64,000 bases of DNA from Gimesia alba. GTDB lineage: Bacteria; Planctomycetota; Planctomycetia; Planctomycetales; Planctomycetaceae. A program made the position numbers and the translations under genes. How positions within the stretch are numbered: the stretch's first letter is position 1; each line of letters begins with the position of its first letter. Below, piece by piece: positions 1-8,380 of the stretch. Under the pieces are notes generated by a model. That model searched no databases. It was given only the letters and a program-made list of their open reading frames with translations, and was not told where the DNA came from. The DNA is taken from contig NZ_CP036269.1 in NCBI RefSeq assembly GCF_007744675.1, forward strand, positions 5,559,546-5,623,545. Reading direction: 5' to 3'.

Positions 1-281
1 TGTTCTACATCGGGCGGGTCCGATAGTAGCATCAGTCCAGTCATCCGAGGTTCGATGACGAAGGAGCTCTCATTTTCCAGATCGAGGATGACCCGTTTGG
101 CAAGTCGTCTGACGGCGATCACTGTTTGATTTAAAGCCCTTGTCTGCATGGTTTTAAAGCTAGGAGTCATCGTCAGCGGTTTACAGGAACAGGGGCATTT
201 TCGAAATTCAGTGATCTGACGGCCTTCGACCGCCTCGCGAATGCCGCGAACCATTGTTTCGACTTCAGGTAGCTCTGGCAC
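1..281 (-). CDS. mutM: Formamidopyrimidine-DNA glycosylase, N-terminal part (cut by window edge)
   Basis: The reverse strand from a GTG at 281 reads PELPEVETMVRGIREAV, the classic Fpg/MutM N-terminus. It stays open for 93 codons to the window edge. After removal of Met the Pro is the Schiff-base nucleophile and the following Glu is catalytic, so the active-site end is intact. The family excises oxidised purines such as 8-oxoguanine and cuts the abasic site. A later stretch reading RRLAKRVILDLE fits the conserved strand seen as RRRGKYLLLEL in the family. The start is supported by a GAGAG about 7 bases upstream and by the family start. The C-terminal helix-two-turn-helix and zinc finger lie outside the window. 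The gene is divergent from the DUF1598-like gene. Confidence 0.92.
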   Translation of the reverse strand, partial: MPELPEVETMVRGIREAVEGRQITEFRKCPCSCKPLTMTPSFKTMQTRALNQTVIAVRRLAKRVILDLENESSFVIEPRMTGLMLLSDPPDVE

Positions 282-546
282 GGATATTCTCTCTGTATCA
301 ATCAAAGGTTTTGGACGGCGTAACAGATTTTGAACGATGTGTTTCTATTCTACTACTTGTAACTGTTCTCTGGATCTCGGAGCTGAGCTGAAATAGGAAG
401 GCCAAGAAATTTAAGATTACGCTTGACGTTGGGGCAAAGTTGGACGATCCTAGACCTAAAGTCTATAACTTCCCGATCTTGCAGAAAGTATACATACGAA
501 CCGCAAGATAGTCCGTTAGTCATAAGTGCCCAATCGGAGAGCGTCC

Positions 547-2433
547 ATGCGCCCTAAAAACCCTCGAGTAGGCTCCAGTGTTGTTTCAGTTCTGGCAACA
601 GTCGCCTGTTTATCTATCGTTCTGGCAGTCACCTTTTATCTGGTCAAACCACGACCGGCTGTGACTGTAGAAAACACTCCGGAACAAATTCAAGCTCCAG
701 AAGAATCGCCGATTGTTCTGGAAGAACAAGAAACAGTGACTGTGGTTCCTGAAGTGCAGACGGAACCTGTCGTCGAAACACCGCGCGTCGCTCCTGAAGA
801 ACAGGTCGCCGCTCATTTAGAAGCCGGTGAATTCGGTCAGGCCATTGAAGTGGCTGAAACGGTTGAGAACCTTCACCAACGGACACAACTGTTGCGAATG
901 GTTGTCGAAGCTCAACTGAACTCGGGTGACTTTGTCGCCGCCCTGGGAACCATCAATCGGATTCCACTGGCAGAAGAACGCACGAAAGCCATGGGCGAAC
1001 GCACCAAAGCCATGTCAATGGCCGGGGGATCACAGCTGGCTGACTTTACTCAGCTGATTGAACTGATTCAGACACAGACATCAGGACTTTGGGAAGACAC
1101 CGGTGAAGGTGAAGGATCGATCCGACAGTTTGACAGTGGGGTGCGCGTTGATCCCAACGGTCTGCTGCACCACATCAGCAAACAGGAACTCAACGGTCGA
1201 TTGGCGGCTCTGGGAATTAAAGCCCGTGAAGCCGACCTGAATCAAAACGTGGCTCAGAACAGTCAACTGCGTCTTGTTTCGCTGACCCGTCTGGAAAAAG
1301 AAGTCCAGCAGCTGATTGAAGAAGGACGTTCTCCTGTCGAAACGATGAAGATGCTGGCAGGACTGACGAAAGTTGAATACGTATTTGTTTATCCGGAAGA
1401 AAACGAAGTTGTCGTTGCCGGTCCGGCAGAAGCTTGGATCTACAACGAACAGGGACTGGCAGTCGGCGTGGAAAGCGGCCGCCCTGTCCTGCAGCTGGAC
1501 GACCTCGTGACTGTCCTGCGTACGTTCTCGAATCAAGGTGAAGAAATCTTCGGCTGTTCTTTTGACCCTCGTCCTGAAGGACTGGCCCGCGTCAAAGAAT
1601 TCGTCGCTCAGTCCAATGCACGCGGCCCGCTGCGTGCCGGAGCCGGCGTTCGCAGCTGGACTCGTCAACTGAAAGAAAAGCTCGGCGTGCAGGACATCAC
1701 CCTGTACGGCGTTCCTAATACCTCACGCGTCGCCCGCGTCCTGATCGAAGCCGACTACCGCATGAAGCTGATCGGCATCGGAAAAATGGATGCTGGCGAA
1801 AATATCCCCAGCTACTTTGATCTGCTGGCAAAAGAGAACAACAAAGGAGCACAAAACCTGGAAGCCCTCCGCTGGTGGTTGACCATGAAGTACGATTCCG
1901 TCCTGCACAACGCCGAACGGACCGCGTATCAGGTGGTTGGTTCCTCCGTTCTGTGTCAGTCTGAAAATCAGATCGTAACCAAAGAAGGTCAACGGCTGCA
2001 GACTGGTCAGGCTGAAAAGCTGAACCGGGAATTCGCTGCCAATTTCACAAAACACTATCAGGAACTGGCACAACAGGATCTGGTATATGCCGACCTGCAG
2101 AACATTTTTGACCTGGCTCTCGTAGCTGCTCTGATGCGGAATGAACAACTGGCTGATCGTGCCGACTGGGAAATGACCGCGTTCGCTTCTAACGGTGCTT
2201 ATCATCCTGCTGAATTCGAACCGGCTCACACCGTCGAAACCGTTGTGAATCACCGGGTGTTCAACGGCAAAGACGTTGTCGTTCAGGTCGCAGGCGGCGT
2301 TCGCGTCGATACTGGCTCGGTTGTCAAAAACCAGAACAACCTGAAAGTCTCACCGAAAGTCGGCGCTGTCTCCACGCAATCCAAGGCTCCTGCATTGCCC
2401 GTAGGTCGCTGGTGGTGGGATCTGGCTAACTAA
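547..2433 (+). CDS. Membrane-anchored protein, DUF1598-like, planctomycete-type
   Basis: About 628 residues. One N-terminal transmembrane segment (about residues 12-33) is followed by a Glu/Val/Pro-rich linker and a large soluble domain, so the protein is probably anchored with its bulk outside the cytoplasm. The middle part, with a GVRVDPNGLL motif followed by helical and beta segments, resembles the DUF1598 proteins I associate with planctomycetes; the function of that family is unknown. I chose ATG 547 because GGAGAG lies 7 bases upstream. An in-frame GTG at 526 would add seven residues but has no better ribosome site. The gene is monocistronic and ends at a strong bidirectional terminator shared with the convergent sulfatase gene. 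The family assignment is from memory of motifs, so it is moderate. Confidence 0.7.
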   Translation: MRPKNPRVGSSVVSVLATVACLSIVLAVTFYLVKPRPAVTVENTPEQIQAPEESPIVLEEQETVTVVPEVQTEPVVETPRVAPEEQVAAHLEAGEFGQAIEVAETVENLHQRTQLLRMVVEAQLNSGDFVAALGTINRIPLAEERTKAMGERTKAMSMAGGSQLADFTQLIELIQTQTSGLWEDTGEGEGSIRQFDSGVRVDPNGLLHHISKQELNGRLAALGIKAREADLNQNVAQNSQLRLVSLTRLEKEVQQLIEEGRSPVETMKMLAGLTKVEYVFVYPEENEVVVAGPAEAWIYNEQGLAVGVESGRPVLQLDDLVTVLRTFSNQGEEIFGCSFDPRPEGLARVKEFVAQSNARGPLRAGAGVRSWTRQLKEKLGVQDITLYGVPNTSRVARVLIEADYRMKLIGIGKMDAGENIPSYFDLLAKENNKGAQNLEALRWWLTMKYDSVLHNAERTAYQVVGSSVLCQSENQIVTKEGQRLQTGQAEKLNREFAANFTKHYQELAQQDLVYADLQNIFDLALVAALMRNEQLADRADWEMTAFASNGAYHPAEFEPAHTVETVVNHRVFNGKDVVVQVAGGVRVDTGSVVKNQNNLKVSPKVGAVSTQSKAPALPVGRWWWDLAN

Positions 2434-2463
2434 TACCCTGATTGAATTCAATCAGACGACATA

Positions 2464-2500
2464 AAAAAACCGCGGCCCGTTCATCAGGCCGCGGTTTTTA
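2464..2500. terminator. Bidirectional rho-independent terminator
   Basis: A perfect GC-rich stem, CCGCGGCC (2470-2477) with GGCCGCGG (2487-2494), is flanked by an A-run on the left and a T-run on the right. It therefore works as an intrinsic terminator on both strands. It sits between the convergent DUF1598-like gene and the sulfatase gene. Confidence 0.93.
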
Positions 2501-2522
2501 TTTTTGACTGCCGGAAACAGCT

Positions 2523-3941
2523 CTATTTCACATAGCCTTTGATGCCGATGGGCTTCAAGTTTTGAGGAAAATCACGCGGCTCTGTATGAGCCTGCTGCAT
2601 GACTTTGGTCAACTCTTTGACCTTTTCCGGATTCTGTTTGGCGAGATTCTTCGTCTCGCCAATGTCTTTGCTGAGGTCATACAGTTCGACCGGCTGATTC
2701 ATGCGATTCTGCACCACTTTCCAGTCGCCCTTCCGCAGGGCACGCGAACGGATTTTATCCTTCGTGTATTCCCAGTAGAGATATTTCTGTTTCTCCTGTG
2801 TCCCTTTCCCCAGCAGCGTCGGCAAAAACGAAATGCCATCGATGTCAATGCCTTCCGGCACTTTGGTCCCCGCCACTTGTGCGAAGGTAGGCAGAATATC
2901 CCAGAAGCCGATCTGCAGGTCGGACGTTGTTCCCGGTTTGATCTTACCCGGCCAACTGGCGATGAACGGCACCCGCAGGCCCCCTTCGTACATCGTTCCT
3001 TTGTGACCGCGTAGTGGTGCATTACCGTTAAAGAAATCGGTCATTTCTTTCCAGGTTCCCCCCTGCCCGCCGTTGTCAGAGGTGAAGATAATCAAAGTAT
3101 TGTCACGAATGCCCAGTTCTTCCAGCATCGCGACGAGTTCGCCGACATTATCATCCAGACGTGAAACCATACCGGCGAAGGTCGTCAGGCCGTCTTCCGA
3201 GCCGATATAGCCGGGACGCGGGTCCAGAATCTGCTTTTTAGGAAACTTCCCGCGATAGGGACGCTCTGATTCTTCCGGCACCACCAGTTCGACGTGCGGA
3301 ATAATGTAAGGGAGATAGGCGAAGAAGGGGCGCGATTGATTTTTGCGAATGAATTTCATCGCATCTTCGTGCAACAGGTCGTTGATATAGGTGCCCCGCT
3401 GATTATTTTCGTTTTCCGGCAGCATCCGTTTTTCATTGTTGTGCCAGATCCAGAAGGGATAATAAAAGTGAGCATGCACCTGCAGTAATTGACCGGTGAA
3501 GGTATCAAAGCCCTTCTTCAGAGGCTGTCCAGGCGTTCCTGCATAACCCAGGCCCCACTTGCCGAACATGCCCGTCGCATAGCCGGCTGCTTTCAACACT
3601 TCGGCTACGGTTTTGTCTTCTTCATACAACAGCTGATTTAGATCGTTGGCACGAACGGCGGTATGCCCCGTGTGTTGCCCCGTCATCAACACGCTCCGCG
3701 AAGGCTGACACACCATACAACCTGCATATGCCTGGGTGAATTTCATTCCGTCTGCCGCCAGCTTGTCGATGTGCGGCGTTTTGATTTTCGTCTGACCATA
3801 ACAACCGAGTTCGGCGTAACCGAGATCATCTGCCATGATAAAAATAATGTTGGGTTTTTGTTCTGCCGCCTCGGAGACTGGGGAATAATACCCGGCCAGA
3901 CAGCACAACAGGGTTGCAAGAAAAACGAATCGTAAAAGCAT
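2523..3941 (-). CDS. Secreted sulfatase (arylsulfatase family)
   Basis: 472 residues with a signal peptide (about residues 1-25). The metal-binding start NIIFIMADDLGYAELG has the paired Asp at 38-39. The sulfatase signature is CQPSRS with Cys78 as the residue converted to formylglycine, followed by a TGQHTGHT motif. A second metal/substrate motif, FTSDNGG, is present further on. The enzyme should hydrolyse sulfate esters, probably of algal or host polysaccharide or lipid, outside the cytoplasm; the substrate cannot be read from sequence. Cys-type sulfatases need a formylglycine-generating enzyme. The FGE-like domain elsewhere in the window (57526-59436) appears to lack one of the two catalytic cysteines. 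Upstream GGAAAGG supports the start. The gene stands alone. Confidence 0.95.
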   Translation of the reverse strand: MLLRFVFLATLLCCLAGYYSPVSEAAEQKPNIIFIMADDLGYAELGCYGQTKIKTPHIDKLAADGMKFTQAYAGCMVCQPSRSVLMTGQHTGHTAVRANDLNQLLYEEDKTVAEVLKAAGYATGMFGKWGLGYAGTPGQPLKKGFDTFTGQLLQVHAHFYYPFWIWHNNEKRMLPENENNQRGTYINDLLHEDAMKFIRKNQSRPFFAYLPYIIPHVELVVPEESERPYRGKFPKKQILDPRPGYIGSEDGLTTFAGMVSRLDDNVGELVAMLEELGIRDNTLIIFTSDNGGQGGTWKEMTDFFNGNAPLRGHKGTMYEGGLRVPFIASWPGKIKPGTTSDLQIGFWDILPTFAQVAGTKVPEGIDIDGISFLPTLLGKGTQEKQKYLYWEYTKDKIRSRALRKGDWKVVQNRMNQPVELYDLSKDIGETKNLAKQNPEKVKELTKVMQQAHTEPRDFPQNLKPIGIKGYVK

Positions 3942-4457
3942 ATGCCAGAACCTTTCCTGTTTTGTGTTGGAGTCGCTTTTTGAAAAATTTACACGCGGAT
4001 CATGTTTTCAGAAATCATTTTTAAAAAACGTTTTAGATTGGGGTTGACCGAATCAGATTGAAAATTTATTCTCCCCGCACCATCAGCAATCACGCTGATT
4101 GACAAACTTCGAAAAAACAATTCCTGATAACATCACACCTCAGATTGACAGTTATCAATTCCTTTTTCAACCTTCAAGCAAATACCGGTGTCCGTTGAGC
4201 GATTTTATTCTCTCAATGGAAAGATCGAATGCCCAAAGCACGGAAGCTGCGGCATCGATCTTTTGAAGCAGTTAAAGCAATCTGTCAGCTGGCTCGAATC
4301 AATCAAGAAACAGAAAATACAAAGGCGAACAATCGCCTCCCGGAAGTAGTACAAGTCCTTCCCCCCCCTGGGCTACTGCTTCCGGGAATTTTTATGCGCA
4401 TAGCCCGACGGAAGCATCTCTATTGTCTTAGATGCTTCCGCGGCTTGCTTTTTTGCT
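3942..4457. other. Intergenic region between sulfatase and glgC genes
   Basis: No gene is convincing here. It is the promoter side of the sulfatase gene and the 3' side of glgC. It is AT-rich up to about 4200, then holds several hairpins (annotated separately). An open frame starting at 4229 is preceded by GGAAAG but runs through the hairpins and into glgC antisense, so I do not call it. Confidence 0.6.
4323..4440 (-). terminator. Cluster of three hairpins downstream of glgC
   Basis: Read from glgC outward (reverse strand): a perfect 11-bp stem CGGAAGCATCT at 4409-4419 paired with 4430-4440; a second stem CCCGGAAG at 4339-4346 paired with 4379-4386, extended by TAG/CTA past a bulge; and a small stem AGGCGA/TCGCCT (about 4323-4338) followed on the reverse strand by TTTGTATTTT. 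The last is the best terminator candidate. The two larger stems share a GGAAG core and may protect the mRNA end. Only the symmetry is seen; the function is inferred. Confidence 0.5.
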
Positions 4458-5693
4458 TTACCCTTCGCCGGGGAATCCATCCATCTTGCCGATGACCACG
4501 ATACCCGATTCCGAAACGGTAAACCCACGTTTCTTATCCTGCTCCAGGTCATAGCCAATTTCGCAATTCTTGGGGATGGAGACGCCCTTATCGATAATGG
4601 CGTTCCGAATTTTGGCATGACGGCCGACATTGACGCCGGAGAACAAAATCGAATTATCGACTTCCGCCCAACTGTTCACGCGCACGTTGGTCGAAATAAT
4701 CGACTGACTGACACGGCCTCCCGAGATAATCGACCCCGGGCAAACCGTACTGTCCACCGCCTGCCCTACGCGAGGCTTAGAACCTTCGCTCTGGGCAAAC
4801 ACAAACTTAGGAGGTGGTTCCGGCGGCTGGTAGGAACGAATGGGCCACGTATTGTCATACAGGTTTAATTGCGGGTGGACCGAGACCAGGTCCATATTCG
4901 CCTCGTAAAAGGCGTCAATCGTTCCCACATCTCTCCAATAATGCCCGTCGCCCGTATTTTTATCCTGAAAGGGATACGCGCGGACCAGATGATCATCAAT
5001 GATGGAGGGAATAATATTCTTTCCGAAATCGTGCGAACTGTCTAACTGAGTCGCATCGTAGCAGAGACGCTCAAACAGGAAATTCGTGTTGAAGACATAA
5101 ATTCCCATCGACGCCAGACTTTTATCGGGATGATTGGGCATCGGTGCGGGTGAAACCGGCTTTTCTTCAAACTTGACGACCCGCATATCCTCATCAACGC
5201 CCATCACACCGAACTGAGTCGCCTCGGTACGATCGACGGGAATACAGCCGATGGTGACTTCCGCCCCCGATTCCTTATGGTCCCGAATCAGCTTGGAATA
5301 ATCCATTTTGTAGATGTGATCGCCGGAGAGAATCAAAATATGTTCCGAGCGGGCCCGTTCGATGGTGTAAATATTCTGGTAGACGGCATCAGCGGTTCCC
5401 TGATACCACTGCTCATCAATCCGCTGTTGCGGCGGCAGAACATCAATAAATTCATTCAGCTCGCGGCAGAGAAACCGCCAGCCCAAATTGATATGACGGT
5501 CCAGACTGGCTGCTTTATATTGCGTCAGAATCAGAATCCGACGTAAACCACTGTTAATACAGTTGGAAAGAGTGAAATCGATAATCCGATATCCGCCTCC
5601 AAACGGAACCGCAGGCTTCGCCCGATCCCGGGTGAGCGGCTCCAGACGCGTCCCTTTACCGCCGGCCAGAACCAAAGCCAATACATTTCGCAT
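4458..5693 (-). CDS. glgC: Glucose-1-phosphate adenylyltransferase (ADP-glucose pyrophosphorylase)
   Basis: 411 residues. The N-terminus, LVLAGGKGTRLEPLTRDRAK followed by PAVPFGG and RIIDFTLSNCINSGL, is the diagnostic nucleotidyltransferase start of GlgC. Also visible are the Asp-containing motif LSGDHIYKMDY, a glucose-1-phosphate loop (VKFEEKP) and a C-terminal left-handed beta-helix with hexapeptide-like repeats. The enzyme makes ADP-glucose from ATP and glucose-1-phosphate and is the committed step of bacterial glycogen synthesis. I start at ATG 5693 because AAGGAGGGA lies 8 bases upstream and MRNVLALVLAGGKG is the normal family start; a longer frame to 5756 lacks a ribosome site. No other glycogen gene is adjacent. 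It is divergent from the methyltransferase gene. Confidence 0.97.
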   Translation of the reverse strand: MRNVLALVLAGGKGTRLEPLTRDRAKPAVPFGGGYRIIDFTLSNCINSGLRRILILTQYKAASLDRHINLGWRFLCRELNEFIDVLPPQQRIDEQWYQGTADAVYQNIYTIERARSEHILILSGDHIYKMDYSKLIRDHKESGAEVTIGCIPVDRTEATQFGVMGVDEDMRVVKFEEKPVSPAPMPNHPDKSLASMGIYVFNTNFLFERLCYDATQLDSSHDFGKNIIPSIIDDHLVRAYPFQDKNTGDGHYWRDVGTIDAFYEANMDLVSVHPQLNLYDNTWPIRSYQPPEPPPKFVFAQSEGSKPRVGQAVDSTVCPGSIISGGRVSQSIISTNVRVNSWAEVDNSILFSGVNVGRHAKIRNAIIDKGVSIPKNCEIGYDLEQDKKRGFTVSESGIVVIGKMDGFPGEG

Positions 5694-6025
5694 TCTTGCT
5701 CCCTCCTTAAATATGGAACACGATCTCAGCAGGCTCATTCCTTCGCCTGCGATCACGATTCGTAAATGAATATTGTATGATCTCTATGTTGTAGCATGCT
5801 CCGGCAATGAAAGGAATTCTAAAAATCCCGGTTTTGAAGAAGTTGTATTTTCTGTTCCCTAAAAACCGGATGCCCGGCTCTGAAACAGACTACCTGAATT
5901 CCTGAACGGCTTTTGCAAATTGATGAACTTCGAATTGTTTTCATGGTTCTAACTTCTCTCCGAGAATTGATCGATTTATAATCCGAGGTGTTACACTCTC
6001 ACCTTTGATTCCGGAGAACGCATCC
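5694..6025. other. Divergent intergenic region, glgC / methyltransferase
   Basis: 332 bases holding the two ribosome binding sites (AAGGAGGGA for glgC near 5701-5709, GGAGAA for the methyltransferase at 6013-6018) and presumably both promoters. I see no clear sigma-70 boxes and no gene. Confidence 0.5.
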
Positions 6026-6688
6026 ATGAGTACTTCTGACGAAAAACTCACCAAATCTTTTTACGATCGTATCAGTCATTCCTATGACTTAATCGCCGAC
6101 TCCAACGAGCACGTGGCTCGCGAAAAGGGTCTGAAAGCACTGGCGATTCAAGAAGGTGAGACCGTTCTGGAAATCGGTTACGGCACCGGCCACTCCCTGG
6201 TGGCGCTGGCCGAAGCGGTCGGAGCATCGGGCAAAGTCTATGGAGTTGATATCTCGGACGGGATGAAAAAGGTCTCTGAAAAGCGAGTCGCGGAAGCGGG
6301 GCTGGCCGATCGCGTCGAACTCTCTGTCGCAATAACGCCGCCCCTCCCGTTCGACGAGAACACGTTTGATGTCGTCAGTATGAGCTTTACCCTGGAACTG
6401 TTCCCGCTGGAGACGATTCCGGAAGTGCTTAAGGAAATCCGACGCGTGCTGAAACCGGAAGGACGACTGGGCGTGGTTTCGATGGCATTGCCTAAAGAGG
6501 GAGAAAAAGACAGCGTTCTGGAAAAGACCTACAAGTGGATGCATCAGCACTTCCCGCATATTGTCGACTGCCAGCCCATCAATGCCGTTGGTTTGCTGAA
6601 AGATGCCGGTTTCGAGATCAAGTCGGAACAGACGCTGGATATCTGGACCATGCCAGTGGCGGCTCTGGTCGGCCAATCACCGGACTGA
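6026..6688 (+). CDS. Class I SAM-dependent methyltransferase
   Basis: 220 residues. The SAM-binding motif I reads VLEIGYGTGHSLVALA, motif II YGVDISDGM, followed by the acidic FDVVSMSFTLELF post-II segment and the RVLKPEGRLGVVSM strand, as in UbiE/Methyltransf_11 proteins. The substrate is unknown. ATG 6026 is preceded by GGAGAA with 7-base spacing; an in-frame TTG at 6005 is less likely. The permease gene begins 52 bases downstream on the same strand, so the two may be cotranscribed, but no functional link is evident. Confidence 0.9.
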   Translation: MSTSDEKLTKSFYDRISHSYDLIADSNEHVAREKGLKALAIQEGETVLEIGYGTGHSLVALAEAVGASGKVYGVDISDGMKKVSEKRVAEAGLADRVELSVAITPPLPFDENTFDVVSMSFTLELFPLETIPEVLKEIRRVLKPEGRLGVVSMALPKEGEKDSVLEKTYKWMHQHFPHIVDCQPINAVGLLKDAGFEIKSEQTLDIWTMPVAALVGQSPD

Positions 6689-6740
6689 TCCGGAGTAGCA
6701 CTTCTTTTCAGAATCAGCCTTTTCGGGAACCCGACAAGCT

Positions 6741-8198
6741 ATGTCTTCAGATCAACCAGAGCCAGTGGCTGAATCGACGGAACGCTACCTGCAAAAGCTG
6801 AGCCTGTGGGACACGGTCAACATCATCATCGGAATTGTGATCGGCGTTTCGATCTTCAAAGTGCCGAGCGCGGTATTCAGTTTTGCCGGATCCATCGAAG
6901 CGGGCTTTGTCGTCTGGGGACTGGGAGGCCTCCTGATGCTGGCCGGCGCACTCTGTTATTCCGAACTGGCGTCTGCGATCCCTGAAACGGGGGGAGACTA
7001 TGTCTTTCTCTCGCGCACATACGGCAGCGGAACCGGTTTTCTGTTTGGCTGGGCACAGTTCATCGTGATCAACCCGGCCAATATCGGCATCATGTCGTAT
7101 GTCTTCGCAGACTACGCGGTTTCGTTTTTACTTTTACAAGGGCCAAATTCCGAGGTCTACAACAGTTGGATGGTAATGCTGGCTTGTTTCTCGGTCTGCA
7201 TCCTGATTGGCTTAAACCTGCTGGGGCTGGTCGTTGGTAAATGGGCGCAGAATATTCTGACGCTGGCGAAAGTTATCGGGCTGGCCGCGATCGCCGGAGC
7301 CGGCATCTACCTCGGCATAACAAACACCACACCAGCGCCCGAAGCAGTCGTCGGCGAGTCGAGTTCCGGAGCCAACCTGGGTCTGGCGATGGTTTTCGTG
7401 TTGTATGCGTTTGGCGGCTGGAATGACGCCGCGTTCGTGGCTGCGGAAGTCAAAGAGCCGGGCCGAAATATTCCGCGGGCACTGATGGTCGGCACGATCG
7501 GCATCCTGGTGATTTATCTGCTGATCAACGCTGCGTACCTGTTCGGGCTGGGTTATCAGGGTCTGCTCGATTCCCCCACACCGGCCGCCACTCTGCTGGG
7601 AAATGCCTGGGGAGATCCAGGACAGAAAATGATCAGCGTGATCATCATGATTTCCTCTCTGGGCGCAATCAACGGCTTGATCCTGACCGGTTCGCGGGTG
7701 AATGTGCGTCTGGGAATGGATCATCGGTTTTTCGCGATGCTGGCACGGTGGAATCATCGCGTGAACGCCCCGATATACTCACTACTCACGCAGGGGTTGA
7801 TTTCGGTTGCCATGATTGTTCTGGTTGGCACCGGTGCCGGCCAGAGTCTGCTGGAACTCCCCTTCAAACTGTTGAACTGGGATATCATCGACTGGAAAAT
7901 GTATGGGGGCGGCTTTGAAACCCTGCTGGCGGCGACCGCGCCCCTGTTCTGGATTTTCTTCCTGCTGACGGGGCTGAGTCTGATTCTGCTGCGGTTCAAA
8001 CTCCCGCATCTGAACCGCCCGTTTCGCGTGCCCCTCTACCCTATCACGCCGCTGCTGTTTTGCGGCACCTCGATTTACATGCTGTATTCCAGCCTGATGT
8101 ATGCCTGGGGACTGACGCTCTTGGGAGTGATCCCCATTCTGATCGGCATACCTCTGTACTGGATGAGCCGCAACAAGCAGTCAGACGTTCCCAATTAG
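6741..8198 (+). CDS. APC-family amino acid permease
   Basis: 485 residues with about 12 predicted transmembrane helices. TM1 carries the broken-helix motif GIVIGVSIFKVP, typical of the amino acid-polyamine-organocation superfamily. TM2-3 carry the conserved GGLLMLAGALCYSELASAIP and a following GGDYVFL. TM6 reads VFVLYAFGGWNDAAFVAAEV, close to the LAT/eukaryote-like amino acid antiporter branch. It should move amino acids across the cytoplasmic membrane; the substrate is not readable. A Pro-rich segment near the C-terminus (FRVPLYPITPLLF) also fits the family. It probably follows the methyltransferase gene on one transcript. Confidence 0.93.
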   Translation: MSSDQPEPVAESTERYLQKLSLWDTVNIIIGIVIGVSIFKVPSAVFSFAGSIEAGFVVWGLGGLLMLAGALCYSELASAIPETGGDYVFLSRTYGSGTGFLFGWAQFIVINPANIGIMSYVFADYAVSFLLLQGPNSEVYNSWMVMLACFSVCILIGLNLLGLVVGKWAQNILTLAKVIGLAAIAGAGIYLGITNTTPAPEAVVGESSSGANLGLAMVFVLYAFGGWNDAAFVAAEVKEPGRNIPRALMVGTIGILVIYLLINAAYLFGLGYQGLLDSPTPAATLLGNAWGDPGQKMISVIIMISSLGAINGLILTGSRVNVRLGMDHRFFAMLARWNHRVNAPIYSLLTQGLISVAMIVLVGTGAGQSLLELPFKLLNWDIIDWKMYGGGFETLLAATAPLFWIFFLLTGLSLILLRFKLPHLNRPFRVPLYPITPLLFCGTSIYMLYSSLMYAWGLTLLGVIPILIGIPLYWMSRNKQSDVPN

Positions 8199-8222
8199 CC
8201 GCAGGGCGTTAGCCCCGGTTCC
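8197..8222. repeat. Possible dispersed palindromic repeat (REP-like)
   Basis: Right at the permease stop lies a short GC-rich palindrome, GGGC (8204-8207) GTTA GCCC (8212-8215), within a longer GCAGGGCGTTAGCCCCGG. I recall similar sequences at gene ends in planctomycete genomes, but only one copy is in this window, so the repeat status is unproven. It could act as an mRNA-end hairpin. Confidence 0.35.
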
Positions 8223-8380
8223 TTCCCATTCCATTTTTGACTGCACATGTTGATGTCTTTCTTTTCCCGGGACTCATTCGAATAAAGCAACACTAACTGG
8301 CATGCAAACGCATCATTGCGTAAACTGAATGTCCATCGAAACTGAAACCCACCCCGGTCTTTTATTACTGGATTACAACC

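Noticed and set aside
1081-2253. Long open frames on the reverse strand within the DUF1598-like gene
   Set aside because: Codon-bias shadows; no motif or ribosome site, and the + strand protein is coherent throughout.
4229-4495. 88-codon open frame on the + strand with GGAAAG upstream
   Set aside because: It runs through the hairpin cluster and into glgC antisense and shows no family features.
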